From Progne subis subis (lineage: Eukaryota > Chordata > Aves > Passeriformes > Hirundinidae), in contig JAKJHU010000026.1 of assembly GCA_022316685.1 (NCBI GenBank), forward strand, positions 5,456,501 through 5,520,500: a DNA stretch of 64,000 bases, read 5' to 3'. Below, piece after piece: positions 31,735 through 43,400 of this stretch (positions are counted from its first letter, which is position 1; each line of letters begins with the position of its first letter). The translations under genes and the position numbers were made by a program. Below the pieces are notes generated by a model, which had not been told where the DNA came from, made no database searches, and saw only the letters and a program-made list of their open reading frames with translations.

Positions 31735-34700
31735 TCAGTCAGATCTGCTATTTGATGCTTTGGGACAGGTCATTGCTGAACATATTAATAGGATCTGCTT
31801 TCACAAAGAAACTTCACCGTGATGTTCTCCAAAATGTTGATGGAAATAATTCAAATTTCTGCAAAAAAATATCACTAGAAACCTTTCTATGTTCAGAACT
31901 GAGAACTTTAGCAAAGTTACAGAGGGAAATGCAGAATTTTCTCCACGTGAAAATCACATTCATTTCCAAAGAATCCCACACAAAACTACATTCTCTTAAT
32001 GGCATGTGTTTTAATTTCAATTGTCCAACGTTTTCATCTTTCAGCATTTATTAATTCCAAAGTACAGATGTGACCTCTCAAAACTAGAATTCATCCGAAG
32101 TTCAAAAAGAAGAAACACTAAAAACATCCTAATACAAAATAAAAACTATTTATTAGAATGCAGATTTATGTAACGCAGTAGAGAGAAAAAAATCATGAAT
32201 GTGGGTATGGGTAAGGATGGATATTTACACACAGGTGACTCATAGAAGTAGATGAAACAGTATTAAAAAAGAGACTAATTATTAAAATTTGGTTGTCAAA
32301 TAATTCCACTGAACTTATAAACCTATCTTCTCCTGTCTTTACATTAAAAAGTAGTCATAATTTGCATCACCAGGAAAAATCATCTCACTGGGCTGCTGTA
32401 ATTCCTAACATGGATTGTTTAGAGCTACATCAATTCAGGTTGGAGGGAAATTATGAAAATCCAAGTGCTGGCTCAGAATAACAAAACTGGCTTTTGCGAG
32501 CTCAAAAAAATATCCCAAAACTCCAACAGTCTTTGAGCAAAAGCTCTGAGGAGGATTTTCCCCCCTAAAAACAATGAGCCAAAACCACAAAAGCTACACA
32601 GAAAATGTACAAATCTTCAGTAAAATCAGACTTTTGCTATCAGTAACTGAATGGTAAGCAATGGTATTTTGCTAGAATGATGAGCAGGCACACAGGATCT
32701 GTTCTGCAGGCTGATGGTGAGCCAAACTGTTTTTCAGACTGAATGTGAGCAATGCTGGCACAATGCCTCTGGAAGTAGTGCATTACAAAGGGGAATATGA
32801 GTAGGATCATGGATTTGGGCCAGAAGTCTTGACTTTGAGACAGTGAATTAGTGACAGTTCAGGAAACAGGGAAATGGAAGCAGTCAAACTATCCAGTTTA
32901 AATAACACAGGAATTATTTCATGGGTATAAATATAAAGATTCATATGTTTTACTGTATTGTTTGAGATATTCTACAAAACCTTTTATCAGAATAAGACTT
33001 AGACAGGAGATAAGTTTCTTTTAAAAATTTACCGATGTTATTCAGACATAGGAAAAGTATTTTTACAGGCAATTTGCATGTAGAAATTGCCAGGATTCAA
33101 TGCTTGTTTAGTATTCAGTTCATTGCACCAATGCCTCTAAATTTGGTACACAGGATAATACTCATTTCTTAAATGAGTCAGGCTCCAGTGAAATTGAAAA
33201 GAACTACATGCATGCATTTGCATCCAGAATGTAACACATAATTTGGAGATGCAAGAATAGCTTTGCTGTGTTCAATATCACACAAAATTGGGAAGTTATT
33301 TTCCTTTTCTTATACTTTATGACCAGCTACCATAGTTTTCTGCAATAAAATCTGCAAGGAGTCTATACTATCACATACATTTATATATACATAAGCTTCT
33401 AGCAAGAGCTGTTTTGCAGCAATATATGTCATGGTCATTAGAGGAGTCACTAATAAAACATAGATTAGATCTGCCACACCATGGTGAGCTTAATCTGGAC
33501 TTTATGCACATACAGAACTAATTGTCCCCACTCACAAACAACTTTTAATAAAGTATGTTAACAAAAACAAATCAGGGAATTAGGAAGCTACAAATTCCTA
33601 CATTTTTAGACTTCTACTGCTACTTCTTCTACTTCAAATGGACTAAACTGCTTAGGCATCCTGTCTTTCATGCCATTTCACAGGCTCTTCTGCAAACACG
33701 TAAATTTTTTATTCCTTTTCTCTTTTGCTAGCTGGTGCCACAACTGTCCCACAGTAATCCCACTCTATACCAACAAACAAATAAACAAAATCAGACAGAG
33801 GCAACAAACAAATACACTTTCCAAATATACAAGATTCATTTTGCAAGATACTTCATACCAACTGAATTGTCATCCTACACTTCTTGCTGCATCCCGTTTG
33901 TGAGCTGAGGCATAACAACTTCAGGAGTATGCGTAAGACACATTTTTAAGGCAACATCAAGTCAGCACCATTAACTGAAGAAACTAGATTGAAAAGACAG
34001 GAATTGTGCCTTCAGGTCAGCTGAGACATACCAGCTTCAACAGGTGCTTCCCAAGAGAGATTGCTTCAGATAATCCTTTAGAATGTGGATAAAATTGTAA
34101 ATCTAGTCATGACAAAAAAATTGATGGAATCTTGGCTTTCAAGGGGAGCTGAACTTGGATTCATATTTGGTTTTGGATACAGCTATCAAAGTATTTTCTA
34201 ATATTCTGAACTTTCATAAAGGAAATAAAAACACAAGCTTAAAAATGCAAGTTTACAACACATAAATAGTATTAGAATAATATTTGAATTTAAAAACCAA
34301 GTAGAATAAGATGCACATTTGAACTGGTGGAAAATACTGTTTTACTTAAAACCAGTGTAATTCAAGAATTAATTCAATTAATTATTTTCCTTAAAAACAA
34401 TGAAGTTCATGCCCATTAAAACAATAACAGTTTCACTGAGCTGCATAGAAATACCTGTAAGGAACCCTTCTATTAATGGGGGGAGGGAGTTACTTGCTCC
34501 CAACAAAATAACTAAACTTGTTAAAAATATTTTAAACTCCATTACCACTTATGTTTAGAAATTAGGAAAGGTATGTTCAATGCTAATTTCAATTGTTCAT
34601 TCTTTTACTACTGAAGTATAGAGAAGTGTCAAAATCATTATGAATAAATAATATTTTCTTTAACTTATTGTCAGGTTCCAATATTTACTAAATGCAGATA

Positions 34701-36355
34701 TTTTTAAAGGACTTTTTTATCACTCCTTTGTCTTTTTTTTTTTTTTTTCCTTTTGTCTAGGATTTTTTTTTTTTTTTCATTCTCTTCTCTTCTCCTTAAA
34801 TGATAAGTGGCAAGTGTTCTCAAGTTAGAATTGGTGCATAACATAAAATATTAATTTACAATTGTAGAGATAATGCATTAACAAAAACAATGTATGAAGG
34901 AAACCTATTATTTTGTAACTCCTAAAGGAGCGTGTTTTATTGCCTATATCACTACTAATGTTATAAATAAATATGCCATATTTTAAAAATGTGTAGTTCC
35001 ATTTTCAAGATGAATGCAATTGCAAATGTACTAATACCAGCTATAAACCAAAAAGGTTTTGTCTAGGCTGTTCATCTAAGCTCCTCCTATAAACAAAACT
35101 AGACATTTATGGCATATGTATCTTCCTATTTCCACTGACTACTAATGTGCCAAAGCAGAGAAAAATAATTGTAGCTTGAAAGTCTAAAACTCTATGGAAA
35201 CAGACTTTTTTTTTTTTAATTAAAGTTCTTGACATATTTTTAAAATATGCTAAATTTACAGATACCTTATACCTTTAGAGGAACTCAAATAACCAAAGGC
35301 TATCAGAAATGCTTATGACTTTAAATGCACACAAGTGTCCACACACACACAAGACATATGTACATATACATATGCATACAAGATGCTGGCACATTACACT
35401 TTGCATATTGAAGATGTGTTTAGAGAAGTTCACCAAGTTTATTTTTAATATACTGAGAATGTCTGTATAATTGTATATATACTTAAAATGTGGTTGAGGG
35501 ATTTTTATGTTTAATGATCCCTGGAAGAATCCTTAGGTTTAAGTTCAACTGGGTAAAAGAAGATGTGATTAAGTTTTTGACCTTGAGTTAGTTTGGGGGT
35601 AAAAAACAAAAAGAGAGAGATAAAAAGATGAGAGATTAAAGAGCTTAGTAAAAACTATATCTCTGAAAATTCCTCCAGATTTAAACTTTAGTATCAATAA
35701 AATGCTACCTACATGTTTGAAATTTGCTAGAAGAAAAAAACCAAACACTTCACACAAGAAAATTGGACACTTTCTTTCTCTGTCTTCTTTCAAAGATGAA
35801 GAGTCTGAGAAATAATTCATAAGTCTTACTCTTAACTGCAGTTCTTCAGTTGTATTGATCTTCCCTGCCCTTAGGTCTTTCTTGGTGAGCAAACAACAGA
35901 CACTTGACTTCCTGTCTCTTCTCTTTCTTATATGAGCTTGTTCTGAATCCCTGACGGACTCAGACCTCCTACTGACTTGAGATAGGAAATCTTCTTATAA
36001 ATGACTGCACAGCTGCCCCCAAAAGAGCTTCTGCTGGATGACTCTCTGCCACACCACTAACCTGCCTAATTATATACCTAAGCCTCTCCCTTTACTCTGA
36101 CAAGTGCACTCTCTGTGAAAGTCAAAATAAAATTGTCTATAATCATTCTTTTAAATAGAGTATTGACTTCTGTCATAGATTTCCCTTCAAAAACATTTTT
36201 ATAGTAAAAACCTAGTCCTTTGCAACATGCAAATTATTTTGTACATGTACTGATGTCCCATTGGCACCCTTGACGCCTATATTGCCTAATGCAGAAGACA
36301 ACACTGGGTCTATTTGTTGCTGTTATTTAGAATTTTTCTTTAAGAAAATATGACA

Positions 36356-36393
<38 letters not shown>

Positions 36394-36546
36394 GCAACAT
36401 ATATACACACAAATACACAAATGAGTCAGCATAGAATAAACTGGCTCTAACACTGACTAATGGTATCTGATTATCAAGAAACTATGAAAAAAATCAGGGC
36501 ATGCATGGATGCAACCTAGTAAATGCAGAATATGCATATGGTAATT
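31735..36546. other. Unique AT-rich DNA
   Basis: 4.8 kb without a recognised gene. It includes T-runs at 34,732-34,777, a short CA/TA-rich stretch near 35,340 and a (TA)n microsatellite at 36,359-36,389. Open frames of 77-107 codons occur on both strands and look random. Confidence 0.55.
36359..36389. repeat. (TA)15 microsatellite
   Basis: About fifteen uninterrupted TA units. Self-complementary, so it can extrude a hairpin. Confidence 0.9.
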
Positions 36547-36552
36547 CTGGAC

Positions 36553-36836
36553 TATTAATATATTCTGATAGCCTTCTGAGTTGTTTACATTCCTGTAGTG
36601 GAATTTCTCATGCTGGTAACATAAACAAAGTAGGGTTTTTTTGCATTTCTCTCTGATGAGGGATAATTAATGGACTTCTACCCTGGTCAGTGGGATGGAG
36701 AGGTGGCAACCTTGTTATCCAATCCCCAGTCATTGCACAGAATCTATATAAACGAGGTCATCTAAATAAACATCTCTTCTTTTGCCCTGACCTACAGACT
36801 GTATGAGTATCATTCTTTTTGTGTCCTTTAGCAACA
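36553..36836 (+). mobile_element. LTR-E solo LTR, copy 2
   Basis: A 284-bp LTR with exact 6-bp duplications CTGGAC at 36,547-36,552 and 36,837-36,842. TATATAA lies at 36,745-36,751 and AATAAA at 36,765-36,770. The first two bases are TA instead of the usual TG; aligned with copy 1 this is a point change. Orientation and length equal those of the 26,150 copy. Confidence 0.85.
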
Positions 36837-37126
36837 CTGGACATGAAATTTTCTGCTAAAGACGATTTTACTAATGCTAATTAAAACCAATCAACAAGTA
36901 TTGAGTCCTGATTCCAGGCTTGTCTGTGCATCAAGTTTCCTGCTCCTTGATTTGGATCTTTCCAAGCGGTAACTGTTTCCTCTTTTTGACTTTTCTAATT
37001 GAAAAACAAGTCACGATGAGCTTTTTGATGAGAAAACCCTTTCCTGTGTCTTTTCTTCCATGCTTGTTTTTAATTTATTGGCCCAATCACTCGTAAAGCA
37101 TATAACTTGTGCTATAGCAACAAGGT

Positions 37127-37247
37127 AATCATAGAACTGGTTTGGGTTGGAAGGGACCTGAAGAATCATCTAGTTCCAACCCTCCTGCCATGGGCGAGGG
37201 CACCTTCCACTAGACCAGGTTCCCAGGGCCCCAACTTGGCCTTGCAT
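37127..37247 (-). mobile_element. CR1 LINE 3' fragment
   Basis: About 120 bp starting 'aatcatagaactggtttggg' and 'ttggaagggacctgaag', the reverse complement of the extreme 3' end of avian CR1. Only the tail survives. Confidence 0.85.
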
Positions 37248-38422
37248 ACTTTTAGGGCAGGTCATTTTCAAAAGCCTGGTTCCTATCAATAGTCATGAAA
37301 AAGCATCTTATGGCATCATGTCCCTAATCAAGCAGCAGACTAGAAGATAGCAAAACCAAATCAGAAGATATCAGGTGTGCTTAAAACACTCTTTCCACCT
37401 ATTTTATCTAGACTTTTGAAGCAACAAGAAGAATTAAAACATGATGTAAGATTGAAGAAATGGTGACTGAGAGTTAAACAAGCACATAAAAAGCTGAGTA
37501 CAGGAAAAATTACTTTGCAATTTCCATTTTTTTCTTCTTTTCAGAATAAGTTTTGAACACATTCTTAAGTAGTAGATATGACAGCTGGAGCACATAAACT
37601 AATACAGGGAATGGGATGGAGAAAGGCATTTAACTGCTTCTGTCACACTGCCTTTTAAGTCAACATTTTCTTGAAAGTCCTGTATTTAAAGCAGATAAAT
37701 AGATTACTTTCGCAGTATAGGATAAGGATTATTGAATGAGGCTTTCCTTAGAAGTCCCTGATCATAGTTAAATTCATTCACGTCATGAGATCACAGATGG
37801 CTGCAGGCCATTTTTGTACTATCATATTTCTTTTCTTTCTTCAAATTTATGATCATCTTTAAATACTTCATCAGGCAGGATGGAAATTAATTACAGTCAC
37901 AGAACAGTTTCTGAGAAGTTTTCACAGACTGTAGAAAGTCTTATACAATTAGTCCAGCAGCTCTGGGGTTTTCTTTATGAAGTGTTGAGATCAAATTACC
38001 TTGTAGGAAATTGGAACTTCCTTCAAGGTGAAGTTTTCAGTGTGAGGTTTGGGAGAACGGACTTGAATGATGAAAGTAATTTAAAGGAATTATGTTAGCA
38101 AAACACAAATAGAAAGACTGAACACTGCAGGTAAAGGGAAAAATAGAAAAACCTCCACAATATTAGGTTTTCCTTGATATTTATGGTTAGAGATTTTCAA
38201 TATAAAGATATGATCTAAAAAACCACATTTATCCAGTTTTTCCTTAGCTATTCATATATGTAAATTATATTTAGGTATTTTTCAACATATCTTGTATTTA
38301 TTAATTCAATTAAAATAAACTATTTAGGGGAAAAATCCACAGAAATGCACACCTTTAAGAAATCAAAATGCATTTCCGAAAGTGCATAAATGTTTTGTGT
38401 GTAGTTTTAGCAGTTCTCCATT

Positions 38423-38432
38423 AAAAAAAAAA

Positions 38433-38474
<42 letters not shown>

Positions 38475-38475
38475 A
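38423..38475. repeat. A16 plus (AAAT)9
   Basis: Poly-A leading into nine or so AAAT units. Typical tetranucleotide growth from an A-run. Confidence 0.9.
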
Positions 38476-39164
38476 AATTAGAAATATTCTTAGGAAATTA
38501 GGAAAGTAGTTGTATTACTTAGGAAAATATCAGATCAGTAAATATATTTTAAAACCATAACAAAAATTTTAATATATGGTCTTAATATTATTATGTTTCA
38601 GATGAAGACTATGCAAAACAAACCTTCCATGTGCTTGTTCACTCCTGACTCTGCCTGTGCCATATTCCTGATTAACCAAGTTTTAAATTGCTGCCAGAAG
38701 CAGCTTTTACTATTTGAACTTCTTTTACACCCCTTTTCTGACTTCCTTTTTTTACTCAATCTCATGTTATTGCTTAAACTCTGCAAAAATTAAAATATCT
38801 GTTTGGGATGTCAGTCACAAGGGTAAACCTAATAATTATGGTTCAAATTTTAGTCTAATGACTGGAAGTTAAATGAAAATATGGGAGCTTATAAGTGTTT
38901 AAATTTTGTTTCCATCATTTTGGGCATGGACTGCTTCTCTACACATATCTGTGCCATTAAAGCAATGGCCACAGAGAAACTGGCAAGAAAGATTCCATTT
39001 ACTTTTTATTTCATAGATGTTTTAAAATATAACAACTAAAGTGCAAAGATGCAACTGATTTCTCTTGACACCAGGTCTGCATGACTCTAGTTTAGGCTAG
39101 GATTAACATGGTGGTGTTTCAAGCTCTTTTTTCCAACACCAGATAAGCCAAGACAGAAATGGTG

Positions 39165-39829
39165 TGTTGAGGGTTAAGTTCTCCTGTAGAATTTTTCCCC
39201 CCCATGAGTTGCTAGATTTTTAAGTAGGGGTAGTTAAGCGGTGCTTAACCTGACAAAAGAAGTTAATCACTTGGTTTTGGGGGAGGGAGGAGGCTCCCGG
39301 GAGAGCTGAGGTGTGGTCTCACTGCTCTCAGTCTTCCGGGGAGCACGGATCGGGGACGGCTGGCTGCCTGGAGTCCACGGCTACTGGAGGAGTCTGGTCC
39401 TGGGAATTCTACCATCTGTTAGAGTGCCTAGGAATTCGGAGTTTCTTCGCTGTCCTGCTGGATTTTGGGTCAACCCTGGTACAGCCACTGCGGCTTCTCC
39501 GGCACTGCCCACCTTGCCTGCCGGGGCATCCCCTGCCTGCTGAGGACAATCCACCGCTTCCATCAGCGCCGGAGCTTTCCACCGTTTGCCCTCGGGGTTC
39601 TTTGGTTCTGTTTTTACTGTTATTATAATTGCTGTTGTTGTTTGTCTGTCCTGTTATATTTACTAGTAAAGGACTGTTATTCCTTTTCCCCATAGCTCTG
39701 ACCGAAAAGTTTTTTTTTTCTTTTAATCTTCCAAATTATAATAACACGGAGGGAAGGATTTAAATTCCTCATTTTCCTAGAGAGGCCTGCCTCTCCTTAG
39801 CAGACACCTGTCTTTTTCAAACCGAGACA
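39165..39829 (+). mobile_element. LTR-F solo LTR (ERVL-like)
   Basis: 665 bp from TGTTGAGGGTTAAG to AAACCGAGACA, with exact 5-bp duplications TGGTG at 39,160-39,164 and 39,830-39,834. The centre is GC-rich and the R-like part contains 'ctagtaaaggactgttatt', a form I associate with avian ERVL LTRs. Open frames of 94-105 codons here show no protein motif. Single copy in this window. Confidence 0.85.
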
Positions 39830-39834
39830 TGGTG

Positions 39835-40505
39835 CTGTAGTACAAGGGAACAAACAGGTGCTAGGAGTTAACTTAATATCTTACTCTTGTAAATTTTTTC
39901 ACTATTTCCACTTTATTGAAATTTCTTTGACCTTGTCTGATTGTTTCCTGGAGGAGGCTTAGTAATATGGTGTTCATCTAGAGCCTGGTATCTGGGGTTA
40001 ATCTGTTGCTCTACAGCACAAATAACTGTCATGTGATGCACTTCACTGGTTTATGATGTTGCTCCCTGCAGGTTACTCTAAAAAAATACAGATTACCTTG
40101 ATGTTTCAGAAAGATATTGCAGTGCAGGACACCATTTGCTAAGAGTCTCTGCCATAGTACTTTTTGGTCATGCTGTGAAAAATCGATGTCAGTTTATACA
40201 CTGCCCTTTTGCTTTCACCCTAGTCTGAAAGAAGAAAAACCCCACAACCTACATGTTACTAGCTTAATTAAAAAAACAAACAAACAAAAAAGCAAATAAA
40301 AGAGTAAAATAAAAGTGCTATCATTCTGAGTTACACTTAAAGTAATGAAAAGAGAACAGAATTAAAAATAAAATAAGAGAAACACAATTTTATAACCAGT
40401 ATTTATTAACACAGGCAAAGAGTTTTGCACTGAGTTCAAAGACACTTCCCATGGAATTGCAGGGACATGTCAGAGACAAAAATAGAACTATATAATTTTA
40501 GCATA
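39835..40505. other. Unique AT-rich DNA
   Basis: About 670 bp between two LTRs; nothing recognised. Confidence 0.5.
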
Positions 40506-40511
40506 CTGTCA

Positions 40512-40899
40512 TGTTACCCTGGTTTTTCTGAGTTTTTTGTAGCCTTTTGAATTTTCATAAAATAGAGTCAAATCTTTTTAGTTACTTTACAATACTAGAA
40601 GCAGTTCTACCTTTTTCCCACATACGTAACATGAACAAATCCTTTGTTTTTCATTCTCTGTCCTTTGTTTGCATATTTCTAACCTGAAAACAATTGTAAC
40701 TGACAACTGGGCTGGCCACTGAGGCTGAGGGGTGGAAACCCCAAAAAGCCAATCTTTGGCCAGACCCACAAATGTATAAAAAGTAAGAAATAAACAAAGA
40801 GGCTCTCTCTCTGCCCTGTCTCAGCTTGAGCTGGACGGAGGAATCTCTGCCCTGGAAAACCTCTCTCTCCGTGTGACTGCTTTGCGTGTTGTGGTGATA
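40512..40899 (+). mobile_element. ERVK solo LTR, same family as provirus
   Basis: 388 bp, plus orientation, TGTTACCCTGG... to ...GTGGTGATA, with exact 6-bp duplications CTGTCA at 40,506-40,511 and 40,900-40,905. It contains the same TATAAAAAGTAAG-AATAAAC core as the provirus LTR near 40,777-40,796. U3 is close to the provirus, while R/U5 is clearly more diverged, so it is an older or different subfamily. The terminal CA is changed to TA. It is inserted at the very 3' terminus of the neighbouring LTR-B. Confidence 0.9.
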
Positions 40900-40900
40900 C

Positions 40901-41562
40901 TGTCACTCGTCTCCTCTCTCTGAACTCCTGTCTCCTTTTCGCCCAGGCTAGCTCAAGAAGAGTGGCAAGACAAAAGAGCTCCCCTGGGCCTTAAAAACCC
41001 AGGAGGCAGTGGAAGGCTTTTTCCTCTAGCAAGAGAAATCGAGACACCGTAGGCAGAGAGGGAAGGAGCAAGATTTGATCCGGGGGCAAACCCAACGTTT
41101 TTTATTGAGTCTTTGTTCGGTCCTTTCTGGACCCCTGCCCTGGTCCTGCAGCCCAAATTAAGTCATTCTAGACCTCATGTGTCTTGGGCTTATATCCAGG
41201 AGAGGGGTTAAAGGAGGCACAAACCAACATCCAATGAGGGATAAGGGAGGAGTGGAACAGGGTTGGAGAGACATTCAAGGAAACCGATGGGGAATATAAA
41301 GGGAGGGACCTCTTCGGCTCTTGCCCTATCATTCAATGTCCTTTACCCAAACTCTCCAGAATCTGGGTGGAATGGCTGAATGACAGACAGGGCCCACAGG
41401 AGGGGACTGGGAGGAATGTGGGAGGATGGACAGGGAAGAGGGCAGGGACAAACCTCGGGATGTAACATTTTCCAGGAGAACAGGGGAGTACAGAATAAAC
41501 CATTGTAACATAAAACCCAATGAAAAATTTAAATACAATATGAAAACAAGTAACACACAACA
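40901..41562 (-). mobile_element. LTR-B solo LTR, abutting ERVK LTR
   Basis: About 662 bp, minus orientation, starting TGTTGTGTGTTACTTG at 41,562 and ending at 40,901 (AGTGACA on its own strand). It has a TATA-like 'ggatataagccc' and an AATAAAAAACG signal near 41,100. Its last bases (TGTCA) form most of the ERVK target duplication, so the ERVK LTR landed on its end and destroyed the chance to read its own duplication. Confidence 0.85.
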
Positions 41563-41638
41563 ACAGCACAATTTTTTTTTTCCTTAATTTATACTATGTG
41601 TGGAAAAATACATACTTATGCTTTGCTTCAACCTTGGT

Positions 41639-41781
41639 AGTGTTCAAATCCAGGTTTGAAAAGGCATTAAGTGGCCTAGTCTAGTGGGAGGTGCCCCTGC
41701 ACATGGCAGGGGGATGTGACTCGATGATCTTTAAGGTTCATTTTAGTGCTTAGAACTCTCTTTTTCCATGATTCTATGCTA
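41639..41781 (+). mobile_element. CR1 LINE 3' fragment
   Basis: About 140 bp: 'ttcaaatccaggtttgaaaa', 'gatgtgactcgatgatcttt' and the closing 'ccatgattctatg'. A decayed CR1 tail in plus orientation, with the terminal octamer visible. Confidence 0.85.
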
Positions 41782-43366
41782 AACTAATAAATTAATTTTT
41801 TTCTGTGATAATGCCTAGACATTTTGTTCAAAATACCACTTAAAGAATTTTTCTGCATGCACTTAGCTTCTATGCTAAACACTGATTGATGTGTTTGTAT
41901 ATCAGCTTTGTCTCTGTGGAAGGAAGGGAAGCAAAAAAAGGATGTGGGAATGAAAAGCACAGAAATTTTTATATCAGCATTCTTTCCATTAATTCTACAA
42001 ATATGTAAATACTATTTTTGGCAAGAATGAAGATACTCAATAAGGGTTTTTGTTTCCACATATATTGACATGCCTGTATGTCTTTTGATGCTTCTATGAG
42101 GCCTAATAGTGATATATATATGTAATTAAGTAGTGGTATAAATAGTAGTATATAAATAGCTATATTATTTATTTCTCTAGCAGTATTTGATGTAGATGAA
42201 TGTTAGTATCTCTACTTTAGAAAAAAAATGGAGAAGTAATTAAATGCTATGCTCAAAGAGAGACAGTGCATCATCCAAAATTGGAGAATGTAAAGGCTCA
42301 CACTAAAGTCCTAATCACTGAACTCCTTTCCTCTTTATTAACCTCCAGATATAACTAAACAAACCAGCCACTTTTTCATGGTTTTGTTTCCTCCTTCTAT
42401 TTATATAACTTTAGTTCATCAGCTGTTTCTGCCACTGAGGAACGGAATAAAACGTCTCCAGCAGACAAAGATCCAGCAATTTCACTGCAACAAAACCAAA
42501 CCAAAAATCTTCTCAGGGAGACTTCTGTGGAGATGGACTTTTTTTTTTTACCTTTCATATAATGGAATTACCTAAAAAAAAATCTGAAGATTACAGATTT
42601 TCAGGAAGATCCACAGTCATTCCCTCTCTTGCATATTTCTCCAACTCAAATAGGTTTGGAATAAGCAATAAGAAAAAAAAAATCCTCATTAAGTCTATAA
42701 TAATGAAGGTTTCAATACTTCAATCAAATTATTTTTAAAGAAAATACGATGGGTTGGTTGGTTTTAGCAGCAAACAAAGCTATGCAATTATATATTCTAT
42801 AACATAAGGAAGAAAGCTGCTCTTGTGTATGCATTTCTAATTCAAAATTACTTGTATTTTGTTTTTATAGGTTGAGTCAACTTTGAATACTTTGGTTTAT
42901 GTAACTAACTGGCACTCACAGGAGGGTTGACAGCAAACTATCACATTTCCAATTTTAATTCAAATATTTGTTTGCCAAATGCAAGTTTTAAGGCCAAACA
43001 CCACTGGAACTTATACCTTCTGGATTTTATTGTCTTTCTAGTTTCAGAGTTGATTTACTAACAAATTAGGAAGCAAACAGGACATAATTCTTAACAAATT
43101 TGTCAATTATTTTGATTTTAAAAACCCTACTTTTTTCTTTTTGTAGCAAGATTTTTATTTTTTCATATTTCAATCACAATATGTCCAAAAGTATACATTA
43201 AGCAGCATGGATTAGTTGAGACCCAACAGACTAGAGTCATAACCATCAGTTTCTATGCTTCAGTTTCACTGCTGGGAAAATGGAGTTAATGACACTGACC
43301 TCTTTTGCAAAGTGCTTTGATAGAGAGTACTGTTTATGAGAACTAGTTATAATTAATAAATTGTAC

Positions 43367-43367
<1 letters not shown>

Positions 43368-43398
<31 letters not shown>
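43368..43398. repeat. A31 homopolymer
   Basis: An uninterrupted A-run; no retrocopy is recognised upstream of it. Confidence 0.9.

Positions 43399-43400
<2 letters not shown>

Larger units (their letters stand above)
36843..39159. other. Unique AT-rich DNA with CR1 scrap
   Basis: Contains the CR1 fragment at 37,127-37,247 and the A16-(AAAT)n tract at 38,423-38,475. No gene recognised. Confidence 0.5.
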
